A stretch of 64,000 bases of DNA from Sabulibacter ruber (GTDB taxonomy: Bacteria; Bacteroidota; Bacteroidia; Cytophagales; Hymenobacteraceae): assembly GCF_017355955.1 (NCBI RefSeq), contig NZ_JAFFID010000002.1, positions 372,001 to 436,000 of the forward strand. Direction: 5' to 3'. The notes under the pieces were generated by a model. That model did not search any database, had not been told where the DNA came from, and saw only the letters and a list, made by a program, of their open reading frames with translations. Both the position numbers and the translations under genes were made by a program. Below, piece after piece: positions 9,036 to 17,222 of the stretch (the first letter of the stretch is position 1; the number at the start of each line of letters is the position of its first letter).

Positions 9036-9125
9036 TTTGTCATCCTGAAAGGATCTTGTGGGCGAACTAGAAAGGCTTCTTGTCAGCGTAATCACCGTTT
9101 GCTGCCAAGATGCTTTCAGGATGAC
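9036..9125. repeat. Core-only copy of the compound palindrome (hairpin element)
   Basis: Left arm TGTCATCCTGAAAGGATCTT with GTGGGCGAAC after it; right arm CAAGATGCTTTCAGGATGAC (9106-9125). The inner hairpin of the larger elements at 17223 and 50854 is present, without the outer GCTGGCGCGAGCC arms. It lies between lptB and the GH3-like gene. Confidence 0.7.
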
Positions 9126-9315
9126 CATATGGGAATATACTGCCTTAGCAAGCACAAAAGGCAGAACCTTGATTACCCAAGAACAGTACAAGCACTTGTT
9201 CTTCAACATAAGCAGATCACTTGCCTTGCCAAATCATGCCTTTAGAACTTTCTAAAAGGCATCCGGGAAGCGTAAAGGTCAAAACAATCAACAACCAACA
9301 ACTAACAATCAGATA

Positions 9316-10833
9316 GTGGAGATAATCAATTCGCTTGTGACGTGGGTAATGAAGAAGAGGATTCACCAGATAGACCTCTTCCGGAAATACCCGCATGATG
9401 TTCAGAACGAATTGTTTACGAACCTCATCAACACTGCCAGAAATACCGAGTGGGGTCAGAAATACGGCTACTCAGACCAGTTAAGCGTGCGGGAGTTTCA
9501 GGAGCGGGTGCCCATCAGCTCCTATGAAGACCTGTACCCGTGCATTGAGCGCGTAATGCGGGGCGAGCAGAATGTGCTGTGGCCCAGTAAAGTAGAGTGG
9601 TTTGCCAAATCATCAGGTACTACCAACGCGCGCAGCAAATACATTCCCGTTACCCCAGAGGCGCTGGAAGACTGTCACTACAAGGGTGGCAAAGACATGC
9701 TGTCCATCTACGTGAACAACTACCCAGATACCAAGGTCTTCTCGGGTAAAGGACTCTCTATTGGCGGCAGCCACCACCCAAACGAGTTTAATTCAGATAC
9801 CCGCTGCGGCGATGTCTCGGCGGTAATCATGCAGAATCTACCCATCTGGGCCGAGGCTATGCGTACGCCGCCGCTCAAAGTGGCCCTCATGGACAAGTGG
9901 GAAGAGAAAATAGAGAAGATGGTGGAAATCACCGTCAAGGAAAACGTGACCAGCCTCTCCGGCGTGCCCACCTGGACCTACGTGCTCCTTAACCGCATTC
10001 TGGAGGAAACCGGTGCCAAAGACATCACCGAAGTGTGGCCTAACCTGGAGTTGTTCACCCACGGGGCTGTGGCGTTTGGGCCGTACCGGGAGCTGTTCCG
10101 CCAGTTGATTCCTACCGAGAAGATGAACTACCTGGAGGTGTACAATGCCTCGGAAGGCTTCTTCGGGATACAGGACGAGCCTAGCCTCAAAGATGAGATG
10201 CTCCTGATGCTGGATTATGGAGTGTTCTATGAGTTTATTCCGGTAGACCAGATGGACGAGTCAAACCCCAAAGTGCTCACTTTAGACCAGGTAGAACTCG
10301 GCAAGAACTACGCGCTGATTATCTCTACCAATGCCGGGTTGTGGCGCTACAAAATAGGTGATACCGTTAAGTTCACGTCCTTAAATCCTTACCGCATCAA
10401 AATATCAGGTAGAACCAAGCACTTCATCAATGCTTTTGGCGAAGAGGTGGTTGTGGAGAACGCTGAGACTGCCATCACCAAGGCATGTGAAGCCACCGGG
10501 GCCACCATCACTAACTTCACGGCCGCGCCTATCTATTTTGAAGGCAAAAGCAAAGGCGGCCACCAATGGGTGATTGAGTTCTCCCAAGCACCTTCCAGCC
10601 TGGAGCGCTTTACAGAGGTGCTGGACCAGACGCTGCGCACCGTCAACTCAGACTATGACGCCAAACGCCAGAAGGATCTGGCCTTACAGGCTCCTTTAAT
10701 CACCGTGGCGCCGGCTGGGGCTTTTATGAAATGGCTCCAGCACAAAGGAAAACTGGGAGGCCAGCACAAAGTACCGCGCCTCTCCAACACCCGCGAGTAC
10801 CTGGAGGAGATTCTGGCGGTAAACCATTTGTAA
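9316..10833 (+). CDS. GH3 auxin-responsive promoter family protein (acyl-adenylating enzyme)
   Basis: 505 residues. The GH3 fold is recognisable from KSSGTTNARSKYIPVTPE (ATP-binding loop), LEVYNASEGFFG, the hinge region WRYKIGDTVKFTS, and FINAFGEEVVVENAE. GH3 proteins form acyl-adenylates and transfer the acyl group to amino acids; the substrate in bacteria is mostly unknown. Translation probably starts at GTG 9316, which keeps the N-terminal helix INSLVTWVMKKR; an ATG lies at codon 12. No biosynthetic neighbour points to a substrate. The preceding 300 bp hold the core-only palindrome. Confidence 0.88.
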   Translation: MEIINSLVTWVMKKRIHQIDLFRKYPHDVQNELFTNLINTARNTEWGQKYGYSDQLSVREFQERVPISSYEDLYPCIERVMRGEQNVLWPSKVEWFAKSSGTTNARSKYIPVTPEALEDCHYKGGKDMLSIYVNNYPDTKVFSGKGLSIGGSHHPNEFNSDTRCGDVSAVIMQNLPIWAEAMRTPPLKVALMDKWEEKIEKMVEITVKENVTSLSGVPTWTYVLLNRILEETGAKDITEVWPNLELFTHGAVAFGPYRELFRQLIPTEKMNYLEVYNASEGFFGIQDEPSLKDEMLLMLDYGVFYEFIPVDQMDESNPKVLTLDQVELGKNYALIISTNAGLWRYKIGDTVKFTSLNPYRIKISGRTKHFINAFGEEVVVENAETAITKACEATGATITNFTAAPIYFEGKSKGGHQWVIEFSQAPSSLERFTEVLDQTLRTVNSDYDAKRQKDLALQAPLITVAPAGAFMKWLQHKGKLGGQHKVPRLSNTREYLEEILAVNHL

Positions 10834-10870
10834 TTGCCAGAGAACAAGCTCTACTTACGCACTACCACCA

Positions 10871-10978
10871 GCGTTTAGCGCCTGTTTTCCCAAAAGCAGG
10901 GTAGAAGCAGCGCATCAAGGATTTGGGCCGATAGTCTGCCGGATTTTACCTGATTTCAGAAAATCACCCTCATAACGG
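10871..10978. repeat. Two degenerate palindromic repeat copies (5a, 5b) in a 500-bp gap
   Basis: Copy 5a (10871-10904) has GCGTTTAGCGCCTGTTTTCC...AAAGCAGG. Copy 5b (10943-10978) has TTTTACCTGATTTC...GAAAATCACC...AACGG. The rest of the gap 10834-11339 includes a very AT-rich stretch (11040-11098). I see no gene in it. Confidence 0.55.
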
Positions 10979-11339
10979 TTGCTGCGGTATATCTAAAGGA
11001 TGTGCCTATGCAACCGGCGCTTTGCCTTTATATCCATATTGCATTTAATAATGATAGTATATAGATAATTAAATAAATATTTTATCTTTATTCTATCTAA
11101 CGCAAATCCCGGAGCAGTGTCGCTCATTTTTTGAGGCGCAAGTAGCCTGTAGCTGCTATCAAGTAATCCCAGATCCAAGGTGCCGGCTTATACGTGGCCG
11201 GAGAAGCCAGTACGGTTCATCAGGAAGGTTCCCCACCATTTCTAGAATCCATTCATAGAACACCCAATGCAGGGTTCCGGCTAAGGAACTCCTGTGCGGC
11301 GGGACCTATTTGTTTCTCCAACCTAAACCCATAGAAGCC

Positions 11340-11960
11340 ATGAAAAGAGTTCTTATTCTTCTGTGTACAGCCGCTTTTTTCTATAGCTGCGAGAACAAAC
11401 CTCAGGAAAGCACCACAACGGAGGCAGGTATGGTCAGTGCGGTCACCCAATCGGCCACGCAGCCTATGGCAATGAGCCAGGAAGCCCTGAAAGAGCGAGG
11501 GGAGTATCTGGTCACTATTGGAGCCTGCAACGACTGCCATTCGCCCAAACTGGCTCCTACAGACAAGATACCACCCATGACGGCAGATCCTGACCGGTTG
11601 TTGTCTGGCCACCCCGCATCTGCTAAACTTGCTCCCATACCTAAAGACGCGGGGAAAAGCGGATGGGTCATGTTCAGTATGGACAATACGGCAGCGGTAG
11701 GCCCCTGGGGTGTTTCTTTCTCGGCGAACCTGACTCCAGACCCTACCGGCATAGGGAACTGGACCCTGAATAACTTCAAGAAGGCGCTCAGGGAAGGGAA
11801 ATACAAAGGAATGGATAATACCAGACAACTGCTTCCGCCCATGCCCTGGCCCCATTACCGCAACATGAAAGACGAAGACGTAGAAGCCATCTTTACGTAC
11901 CTCAAGTCTATCAAACCCGTGAAGAACGTGGTGCCCGCGCCAATTCCACCCTCGGCTTGA
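11340..11960 (+). CDS. c-type cytochrome lipoprotein
   Basis: 206 residues from the ATG at 11340. The lipoprotein signal MKRVLILLCTAAFFYSC places the modified Cys near residue 17-18, so the protein is anchored on the outer face of a membrane. A single haem-binding CNDCH follows GEYLVTIGA, and PPMPWPHYRNM may provide the axial Met. The spacing (YLV..G.CxxCH, then long loop, then MPW and ED.EAIFTYLKS) is that of exported diheme-like or alcohol-dehydrogenase-type cytochrome subunits, here with one CXXCH. A likely electron carrier; no partner dehydrogenase is adjacent. Confidence 0.88.
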   Translation: MKRVLILLCTAAFFYSCENKPQESTTTEAGMVSAVTQSATQPMAMSQEALKERGEYLVTIGACNDCHSPKLAPTDKIPPMTADPDRLLSGHPASAKLAPIPKDAGKSGWVMFSMDNTAAVGPWGVSFSANLTPDPTGIGNWTLNNFKKALREGKYKGMDNTRQLLPPMPWPHYRNMKDEDVEAIFTYLKSIKPVKNVVPAPIPPSA

Positions 11961-11970
11961 TTTCCTGAAA

Positions 11971-12013
11971 AAAACAAAGGCAGAAGGCTGCTGGAGCCTT
12001 CTGCCTTTGTTTT
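11971..12013. terminator. Bidirectional intrinsic terminator
   Basis: A perfect 19-bp stem: AAAACAAAGGCAGAAGGCT (11971-11989) and its complement (11995-12013), loop GCTGG. Sits between the convergent cytochrome and AIM24 genes and has A- and T-tracts on both sides. Confidence 0.92.
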
Positions 12014-12056
12014 AAGGTTGATTTGTGAAAAGGAGGGGTATTCCCCGCCACAAGCG

Positions 12057-12818
12057 CTATTCCAGGAAACTGCTCAGCAAACCACCTTCTTTGTTGGAAT
12101 TTCCGCCGTACGGCATCAAGGCCTGGATCAGTTTCTTCACTGGCATAGATTGGATCCAGACGCGGCCGGTTCCTCTCAAGGTAGCCAGGAAAAGACCTTC
12201 GCCGCCAAACACCATAGAACGCAGCCCTCCGGCCCGTTGAATATCAAAATCGATCCCGTTTTCATAGGCTACCACGCAGCCGGTATCAATGCGCAGGGTC
12301 TCGTTGTGCAGATGGCGCTCAATAACGGTACCACCCGCGTGGATGAACGCTAAGCCATCGCCCTGCAAGCGCTGCATGATGAAGCCCTCGCCCCCGAAGA
12401 AGCCAGCGCCCAGCCGTTGGTTGAAGTGCAGGGCGATCTTGGTGCCCAAAGCCGCCGCCAGAAAGCCGTCTTTCTGCACAATGAGTCCGTTGGGGAACTC
12501 TGCCAAGTTAATAGGCATGATGGTGCCCGGGTAAGGCGCCGAGAAGCCTACTTTGGCTTTGCCGTACCCGCGGTGGGTGAAGTGTGTCATGAACAGAGAC
12601 TCACCGGTAATCATGCGGCTCCCCGCTTGCATCAGCTTCCCGAAGAAGCCTGAACTGGGGTTGGAGCCATCGCCCATTTTGGTTTCAAACTGAATGCCGT
12701 CTTCCATGAACACCATGGCGCCGGCCTCGGCGATCACGGTTTCCTGCGGGTCCAGTTCTACTTCCAGTACCTGAATGTCTGAGCCGTAAATGCGGTAGTC
12801 TACTTCGTGGGATCTCAT
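12057..12818 (-). CDS. AIM24/TIGR00266 family protein
   Basis: 253 residues. The family pattern is clear: YRIYGSDIQVLEVELDPQETVIAEAGAMVFM at the N-terminus, ESLFMTHFTHRG, LNLAEF-like strand PINLAEFPNG, and the C-terminal FGGEGLFLATLRGTGRVWIQSMP. These proteins fold as beta-rich barrels related to the tryptophan RNA-binding attenuator-like fold; bacterial function is unknown. It follows the acidic-protein gene by 12 bp and is probably co-transcribed with it. Confidence 0.88.
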   Translation of the reverse strand: MRSHEVDYRIYGSDIQVLEVELDPQETVIAEAGAMVFMEDGIQFETKMGDGSNPSSGFFGKLMQAGSRMITGESLFMTHFTHRGYGKAKVGFSAPYPGTIMPINLAEFPNGLIVQKDGFLAAALGTKIALHFNQRLGAGFFGGEGFIMQRLQGDGLAFIHAGGTVIERHLHNETLRIDTGCVVAYENGIDFDIQRAGGLRSMVFGGEGLFLATLRGTGRVWIQSMPVKKLIQALMPYGGNSNKEGGLLSSFLE

Positions 12819-12830
12819 AAGAGTTTAGGT

Positions 12831-13196
12831 TTATTTTTTCTTGGGCTTGGGCCCCGACGGGTCCTCACCTTTGCCGGTGAAGTCGTCGTCCTCTTCATCG
12901 TCTAAAGATGTCCCATTTTTGAAGAAATCCTCCTCGTTCTCTTCCTCATCCACGGTTTCCTCAATAGGGAATTCCTCTTCTTCTTCCTGGGGCCGTTTCT
13001 TGCCCTGGTCGCCCACCAGTTTCTTGTCGGTGACGTTGCGGTCCAGGAAGGCGTTCAACTGGTCAATGTTGAAGTTAGAGGTAATATCGCCTAAGGGATT
13101 GATCTTGATTTCAAAGCCTTCCAGCTCTGGGTGTACCTTTGCTTTTCTTTCTGGCTTGTTTTCTTTTTTGTCTTTATCTGCCTTTTTCTTCGCCAT
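12831..13196 (-). CDS. Highly charged hypothetical protein (Lys-rich head, Glu/Asp-rich tail)
   Basis: 121 residues from the ATG at 13196 (MAKKKADKDKKENK); an in-frame ATG ten codons upstream gives a less basic start. The N-terminus is very basic. The middle (HPELEGFEIKINPLGDITSNFNIDQLNAFLDRNV) looks folded. The C-terminal half is nearly all acidic (EEEEEFPIEE, EDFFKNG, DDEEDDD), ending PKPKKK. Its middle part recalls conserved Bacteroidota hypotheticals. No function is recognised. First gene of a pair with the AIM24 gene. Confidence 0.7.
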   Translation of the reverse strand: MAKKKADKDKKENKPERKAKVHPELEGFEIKINPLGDITSNFNIDQLNAFLDRNVTDKKLVGDQGKKRPQEEEEEFPIEETVDEEENEEDFFKNGTSLDDEEDDDFTGKGEDPSGPKPKKK

Positions 13197-13297
13197 GGTA
13201 GTAAACGTTGCACCAGGCCCAACCAAGAAAGCGGCCCGGTTTGTTCTTTTTTACTACAAACGGGAAATCCGGCAGAAGGATAAACGAATTAAAAAGA

Positions 13298-13345
13298 AAC
13301 CGCCCTCTTAAGCAAGCAACAAGGGCTTATTTAAAACGGCGGTTT
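13298..13345. other. Weak hairpin near the gltX 3' end
   Basis: AAACCGCC (13298-13305) pairs with GGCGGTTT (13338-13345) across a long, partly paired loop. It may help end gltX transcription together with the repeat next to it. Confidence 0.35.
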
Positions 13346-13365
13346 TACCATGAAGTGCAGGAAAA

Positions 13366-13408
13366 GCGTTTCAGGGCTGTTTTGCCTAAATCAGCCCTGA
13401 AACGTGCT
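13366..13408. repeat. Palindromic repeat copy 6, well preserved
   Basis: CGTTTCAGGGCTG (13367-13379) and CAGCCCTGAAACG (13392-13404) are exact complements around a 12-bp centre. It lies 21 bp past the gltX stop. Confidence 0.85.
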
Positions 13409-13424
13409 CTATGGAAAGCGGAGC

Positions 13425-14963
13425 TTAAGCGGCGTACTGGGCCAGTCTGCTCAATGCGGCGTCAATGCGCTGCTCGGTTTCCTCTTTCCCGATGATCTCA
13501 ATAATAGCCATCAAGTCCGGTCCGGCTTCTACGCCGGTCAACGCGATACGCAAGGCTTGCATCACCTGACCTATTTTGAGGCCGTTTCTTTCCAGAACCT
13601 GTAAAAGCAGGGCTTTCACGGTGTCGGCGTTGAAATCAGAAAGAGTTCCCAACTCATTTCTGAATTGCTCAAACGCACCAGCGGCGGCGGCAGACCATTT
13701 CTTGGCGGCTACCTGCTCATTGTACTGCGTAGGGGCCACAAAGAAGTAAGACGCTTCTTTCCAGAAATCCTGCGGGAAGGTCACGCGCTCTTTCATGAGG
13801 CTCACAATCTTCTCGGCGCGCTCTTCAGAGCAGTCAATGCCTTGCTCGGGCAGGGCGGCCAGCAGGTACTGGGCCAGCTCGGCGTCTGGTTTGGCGCGCA
13901 GGTACTGCTCATTGTACCAGCGGGCTTTCTGGATATCGAAACGGGTACCGGACTTACCGATGCGCTCAATGCTGAAAGCCTCAATCAGTTCGTCCATGGT
14001 GAAGAGCTCCTGCTGCGTGCCCGGGTTCCAGCCCAGGAATGCCAGGAAGTTGATGAACGCCTCAGGCAAATAACCGCTCTCGCGGTAACCGCTGGAAACC
14101 TCCTGGGTAACCGGATCTACCCAACGCAGCGGGAACACCGGGAAGCCCAGTTTATCGCCGTCGCGCTTGCTCAGTTTGCCATTGCCGTCTGGTTTTAGGA
14201 GCAAAGGTAAGTGCGCAAACTCCGGCATGGTGTCTTCCCAACCCAAATAGCGGTACAGGAGCACGTGCAGCGGCGCGCTGGGCAACCATTCCTCGCCTCT
14301 GATCACGTGGGTGATGCCCATGAGGTGGTCATCCACAATGTTGGCCAGGTGGTAGGTTGGCATGCCGTCTGATTTCATCAGAACTTTATCGTCCAGGGCA
14401 GAAGAGTGCACCATCACCCAACCTCTGATGAGGTCTTTCAGCCTTACTTCCTCCTTGCGGGGCACTTTCAGGCGGATGACGTAGGGTTCGCCGCTTTCCA
14501 GTCTGCGTTTCACCTCGTCCTCGGGCAGGGTGAGGGAGTTCTTCATGGTGGCGCGGGTGATGGCGTTGTATTGCGGGGTAGCTACTTTGGCGGCCTTGAG
14601 GCGGTCGCGCATGGCGTCCAGTTCCTCGGCGGTGTCAAAGGCATAATAAGCATGGCCGGCTTCTACCAGTTGCAGCGCGTACTGCATGTACATGGGCTTG
14701 CGCTCAGACTGGCGGTAAGGCGCGTGCGGACCGCCGTGCACCGGGCTTTCATCCAGCTTAATGCCGCACCACTCCAGGCTTTCAAAGATGTATTGCTCTG
14801 CGCCGGGCACAAAGCGGGTTTGGTCAGTATCTTCAATGCGCAGCAACATTTTGCCGCCCATCTTCTTCGCGAACAGATAATTATACAGCGCCGTGCGCAC
14901 CCCGCCAATGTGCAGCGGCCCGGTTGGGCTGGGGGCAAAGCGTACTCGTACTTCTCTTTCCAT
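13425..14963 (-). CDS. gltX: Glutamyl-tRNA synthetase
   Basis: 512 residues from the ATG at 14963; MEREVRVRFAPSPTG is the expected start, and the upstream ATG at 14981 only adds six residues. Class I synthetase motifs are intact: HIGG (the HIGH-type motif, after APSPTGPL) and KLSKRDG (the KMSKS-type motif). It charges tRNA-Glu; whether it also serves tRNA-Gln cannot be told. The promoter -7 element lies about 27 bp upstream. Transcribed alone, ending at repeat copy 6. Confidence 0.96.
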   Translation of the reverse strand: MEREVRVRFAPSPTGPLHIGGVRTALYNYLFAKKMGGKMLLRIEDTDQTRFVPGAEQYIFESLEWCGIKLDESPVHGGPHAPYRQSERKPMYMQYALQLVEAGHAYYAFDTAEELDAMRDRLKAAKVATPQYNAITRATMKNSLTLPEDEVKRRLESGEPYVIRLKVPRKEEVRLKDLIRGWVMVHSSALDDKVLMKSDGMPTYHLANIVDDHLMGITHVIRGEEWLPSAPLHVLLYRYLGWEDTMPEFAHLPLLLKPDGNGKLSKRDGDKLGFPVFPLRWVDPVTQEVSSGYRESGYLPEAFINFLAFLGWNPGTQQELFTMDELIEAFSIERIGKSGTRFDIQKARWYNEQYLRAKPDAELAQYLLAALPEQGIDCSEERAEKIVSLMKERVTFPQDFWKEASYFFVAPTQYNEQVAAKKWSAAAAGAFEQFRNELGTLSDFNADTVKALLLQVLERNGLKIGQVMQALRIALTGVEAGPDLMAIIEIIGKEETEQRIDAALSRLAQYAA

Positions 14964-14989
14964 GTTATATAGGTATTTCAATAGCGGTG

Positions 14990-14997
14990 CAAAAGTA
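14990..14997 (-). promoter_or_regulatory. gltX -7 promoter element
   Basis: On the minus strand TACTTTTG, matching TAnnTTTG, with about 26 bp to the ATG at 14963. This spacing supports 14963 over 14981 as the start. Confidence 0.55.
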
Positions 14998-15173
14998 CGG
15001 TATTTCAGGCCTTTCTTGAAATTTTACCCTTAAAACCTTACCAGTCTGCTGAATACAAATTCAACTCTGAGGCTTTTTCCCGTTTTAAGGCTATTTTGAA
15101 GAAAGTAGCTGCTTTTCAACGAGTTTGTAAACCTCTTGAAGCATGTACGTATGAAGAGGAAAATTTAGCGAAG

Positions 15174-16127
15174 ATGCTGAAAGAGAAGTTAAAAGAGGGT
15201 TGGGGAATTATCAAGGAAGTTGTGTTTGACTTCATGGATAATAACTCTTTTCAGAAGGGGGCCGCCCTGGCGTATTATACCATCTTCGCGTTGCCGCCCA
15301 TCCTCATCATCATCATCAATACCGCCGGAGCTATCTTTGGCCGCGAAGCCGTGCGGGGGCAGGTGTACAGCCAACTGCGTGATCTGCTGGGCCGCAAAGG
15401 CGCCTCAGACATTCAGGAGATGGTGGAGAACATCAACCATTCGGCAGATTTCACCTTTACCACCATAGTGGGCGTAGCTACCTTACTTATTGGGGCTACC
15501 GGGGTGTTTGTGTCTTTGCAGGAGTCTCTGAACCAGATCTGGGGCGTGAAACCCAAACCCCGCAATGAGTACCTCAAACTGCTCTGGGACCGGTTGCTGT
15601 CCTTCGCCATGATCCTAGCCATTGTGTTCCTGCTACTGGTGAGTCTGGTGATCCATACCGCGGTGGTAGCCATCACCTCTTACCTGACCAACAGAATTGA
15701 CGAGTCTATCCTGCTGATCACGCAGTTCACCAACCTGGTTGGCTCTACGGGCGTGGTGATGTTTCTTTTCGCCCTGATTTACAAGTTCCTCCCAGATGCC
15801 AAAATCCGCTGGAGCGATGTTTGGGTGGGTTCCCTGGTAACGGCACTGCTGTTTACGCTGGGGAAATCCATCATAGGCTTTTACCTGGGAAACAGCAATT
15901 TCGCCAGCATCTACGGGGCAGCCGGATCGGTGATTGTCGTGCTCACATGGGTGTTCTATACCTCGCAGATCGTGTTTCTGGGGGCGCAGTTCACCCTGGT
16001 GTACGCCCGCCACTACGGTGCTGATATCTATCCTTCAGACTACGCCGTGCGCGTGATCAACAAAGAAGTAGAGGTAGGCCATACCCCTGTGAACGAAGAC
16101 GTTGGGCCCAATAAGCCCAATGAGTGA
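15174..16127 (+). CDS. YihY/BrkB family inner-membrane protein
   Basis: 317 residues from the ATG at 15174, which leads into a basic helix (KEKLKEGWGIIKEVVFDFMDNN) and the conserved FQKGAALAYYTIFALPPILIIII. An upstream in-frame ATG at 15096 would add 26 residues not typical of the family. Six hydrophobic spans are visible, plus the family motifs LQESLNQIWGVKPK, PDAKIRWSDVWVGSLVTALLF and FYLGNSNFASIYGAAGSVIVVLTWVFYTSQI. The function is unknown; YihY was wrongly called RNase BN in the past. The stop codon lies inside a large inverted repeat. Confidence 0.9.
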   Translation: MLKEKLKEGWGIIKEVVFDFMDNNSFQKGAALAYYTIFALPPILIIIINTAGAIFGREAVRGQVYSQLRDLLGRKGASDIQEMVENINHSADFTFTTIVGVATLLIGATGVFVSLQESLNQIWGVKPKPRNEYLKLLWDRLLSFAMILAIVFLLLVSLVIHTAVVAITSYLTNRIDESILLITQFTNLVGSTGVVMFLFALIYKFLPDAKIRWSDVWVGSLVTALLFTLGKSIIGFYLGNSNFASIYGAAGSVIVVLTWVFYTSQIVFLGAQFTLVYARHYGADIYPSDYAVRVINKEVEVGHTPVNEDVGPNKPNE

Positions 16128-16310
16128 TTGAGAGAGTGAATGATTGAATGATTGATAGAGTGAGTGAATGCTGAAGTGGATTTTCAAGTGTGTTTTAGCC
16201 CTGTTTTCAGGTAAATGGAGCTAAAACGCAGCTTGGGAAAACTCCACCAATGAGTCACTATTCATTCACTCCCTCAATCATTCAATCTCTCAATCATTCG
16301 ATCTCTCATT
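16119..16310. repeat. Concentric inverted repeat of about 190 bp filling a convergent gap
   Basis: The left arm (16119-16170) is built from (G/A)ATGATTGA/GAGTGA-like units. The right arm (about 16259-16310) is its inverted complement with some mismatches. A second pair of arms (GTGGATTTTC near 16176 and GAAAACTCCAC near 16238) and repeat copy 8 at the apex complete a nearly continuous hairpin. It overlaps the last codons of the YihY gene and reaches the RidA stop codon. Confidence 0.8.
16190..16229. repeat. Palindromic repeat copy 8 at the apex of the larger inverted repeat
   Basis: GTTTTAGC (16192-16199) and GCTAAAAC (16220-16227) flank CCTGTTTTCAGG. Its centre almost coincides with that of the 190-bp inverted repeat. 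Confidence 0.75.
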
Positions 16311-16692
16311 AGAACTTCACCGCGATGCAGGAGATTTCTACGTTTACGTCTTTGGGCAGGCGGCTAACTTCCACGGTTTCGCGGGCCGGTGGATTGCTGG
16401 TGAAATAGCCTCCGTAAGTTTCATTGATGGCCCCGAAGTTGCCCAGGTCTTTCACGAAGATGCTGCATTTTACTACGTTGCTGAAGTCCATGCCGGCTTC
16501 CTGAAGGATGAACTGCAGGTTTTTCATGACCTGGTGGGTCTCGGTCTGGATGTCGCCTTGCACCAGTTGCCCGGATTCCTGGTCCAGCGCGATCTGGCCG
16601 GAAACATACAGGGTATTGCCGGCTAGTACAGCCTGGCTGTAAGGCCCAATAGGGGCGGGGGCAGATTTGCTTTCTATGATGTTGGTTGCCAT
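16309..16692 (-). CDS. RidA family reactive-intermediate deaminase
   Basis: 127 residues, the standard Rid length. RidA hydrolyses reactive enamine/imine products of PLP enzymes to ketoacids. Typical sequence is present: APAPIGPYSQAV, LYVSGQIALD, VVKCSIFVKDL, and the PPARETVEVSRLPKDVNVEISCIA block with the substrate-binding Arg. Trimeric cytosolic enzyme by family. It diverges from an unknown gene at 16741, with overlapping -7-like boxes between them. Confidence 0.95.
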   Translation of the reverse strand: MATNIIESKSAPAPIGPYSQAVLAGNTLYVSGQIALDQESGQLVQGDIQTETHQVMKNLQFILQEAGMDFSNVVKCSIFVKDLGNFGAINETYGGYFTSNPPARETVEVSRLPKDVNVEISCIAVKF

Positions 16693-16711
16693 AAAAGGAG
16701 TGGTTTATCAG

Positions 16712-16733
16712 TATCTTTACGGGCCTAAAGGTA
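16712..16733. promoter_or_regulatory. Facing -7-like boxes between RidA and the divergent gene
   Basis: TATCTTTA on the plus strand (16712-16719) and TACCTTTA on the minus strand (16733-16726) differ from TAnnTTTG only in the last base. They lie 21 and 33 bp from the two start codons, so each promoter points through the other. Confidence 0.35.
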
Positions 16734-16740
16734 CAGAAAT

Positions 16741-17142
16741 ATGAATACATTGCTTTTGGCCACCCCGGAACAGGAAGAAGAGTACAGCCTGAAATTCCGG
16801 AACCGAGCCTTCCTGCACATACAAGACCCCGCCGAGCTGAAAGCTTGGCTCCCACAAGCCGATATCGTGTTTGATTTGTTTCTGCACGAGCAACCCGAAC
16901 GCTTAGAGCAGTATAACCAACAAGGAAAAGGCGATAAACTGACCGTTTTCATTGATGCCAATGCAATAGACCTGGCCGGTTTCGCCGGAGCCTACGCACC
17001 CCTGAACTTCCATTTAGTTGGCCTGAGAGGCGCGCCCTTGTTTGACCGCGAAACCATAGAAGTCCGTATCCTAAGCGATGCCTCCAAACGCGCAGTAGAT
17101 AAATCGTTTGTGTTCCTGGCCTCCTTGTACAAGCTGGTGTAA
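16741..17142 (+). CDS. Hypothetical cytosolic protein, 133 residues
   Basis: I do not recognise a family. It is a soluble alpha/beta-looking protein: MNTLLLATPEQEEEYSLKF, LKAWLPQADIVFDLFLHEQPERL, LTVFIDANAIDLAGFAGA, then RGAPLFDRETIEVRIL. The alternation of strands and helices (TLLLAT, ADIVFDLF, KLTVFID, FHLVGLRG) suggests a truncated Rossmann-like fold. It lacks the glycine loop of dehydrogenases. Divergent from RidA. Repeat copy 9 starts four bases after its stop codon. Confidence 0.65.
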   Translation: MNTLLLATPEQEEEYSLKFRNRAFLHIQDPAELKAWLPQADIVFDLFLHEQPERLEQYNQQGKGDKLTVFIDANAIDLAGFAGAYAPLNFHLVGLRGAPLFDRETIEVRILSDASKRAVDKSFVFLASLYKLV

Positions 17143-17145
17143 ACT

Positions 17146-17184
17146 TGTTTCACGCCTGATTTCTGTAAAAGGGCCTTAAAACGG
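17146..17184. repeat. Palindromic repeat copy 9
   Basis: GTTTCACGCCTGATTTC...GGGCCTTAAAACGGG, four bases after a stop codon. Confidence 0.7.
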
Positions 17185-17222
17185 GAAAGAGCAGCAGTAG
17201 GAAATTTTGAAATGCTTTCCTT

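Noticed and set aside
10993..11178. 61-codon minus-strand frame in the gap before the cytochrome
   Set aside because: Lies across AT-rich non-coding sequence, with no ribosome-binding site or motif.
15087..15110. Half copy of the palindrome upstream of the YihY gene
   Set aside because: Only the left arm CGTTTTAAGGC is present, so it cannot be told from chance or promoter sequence.
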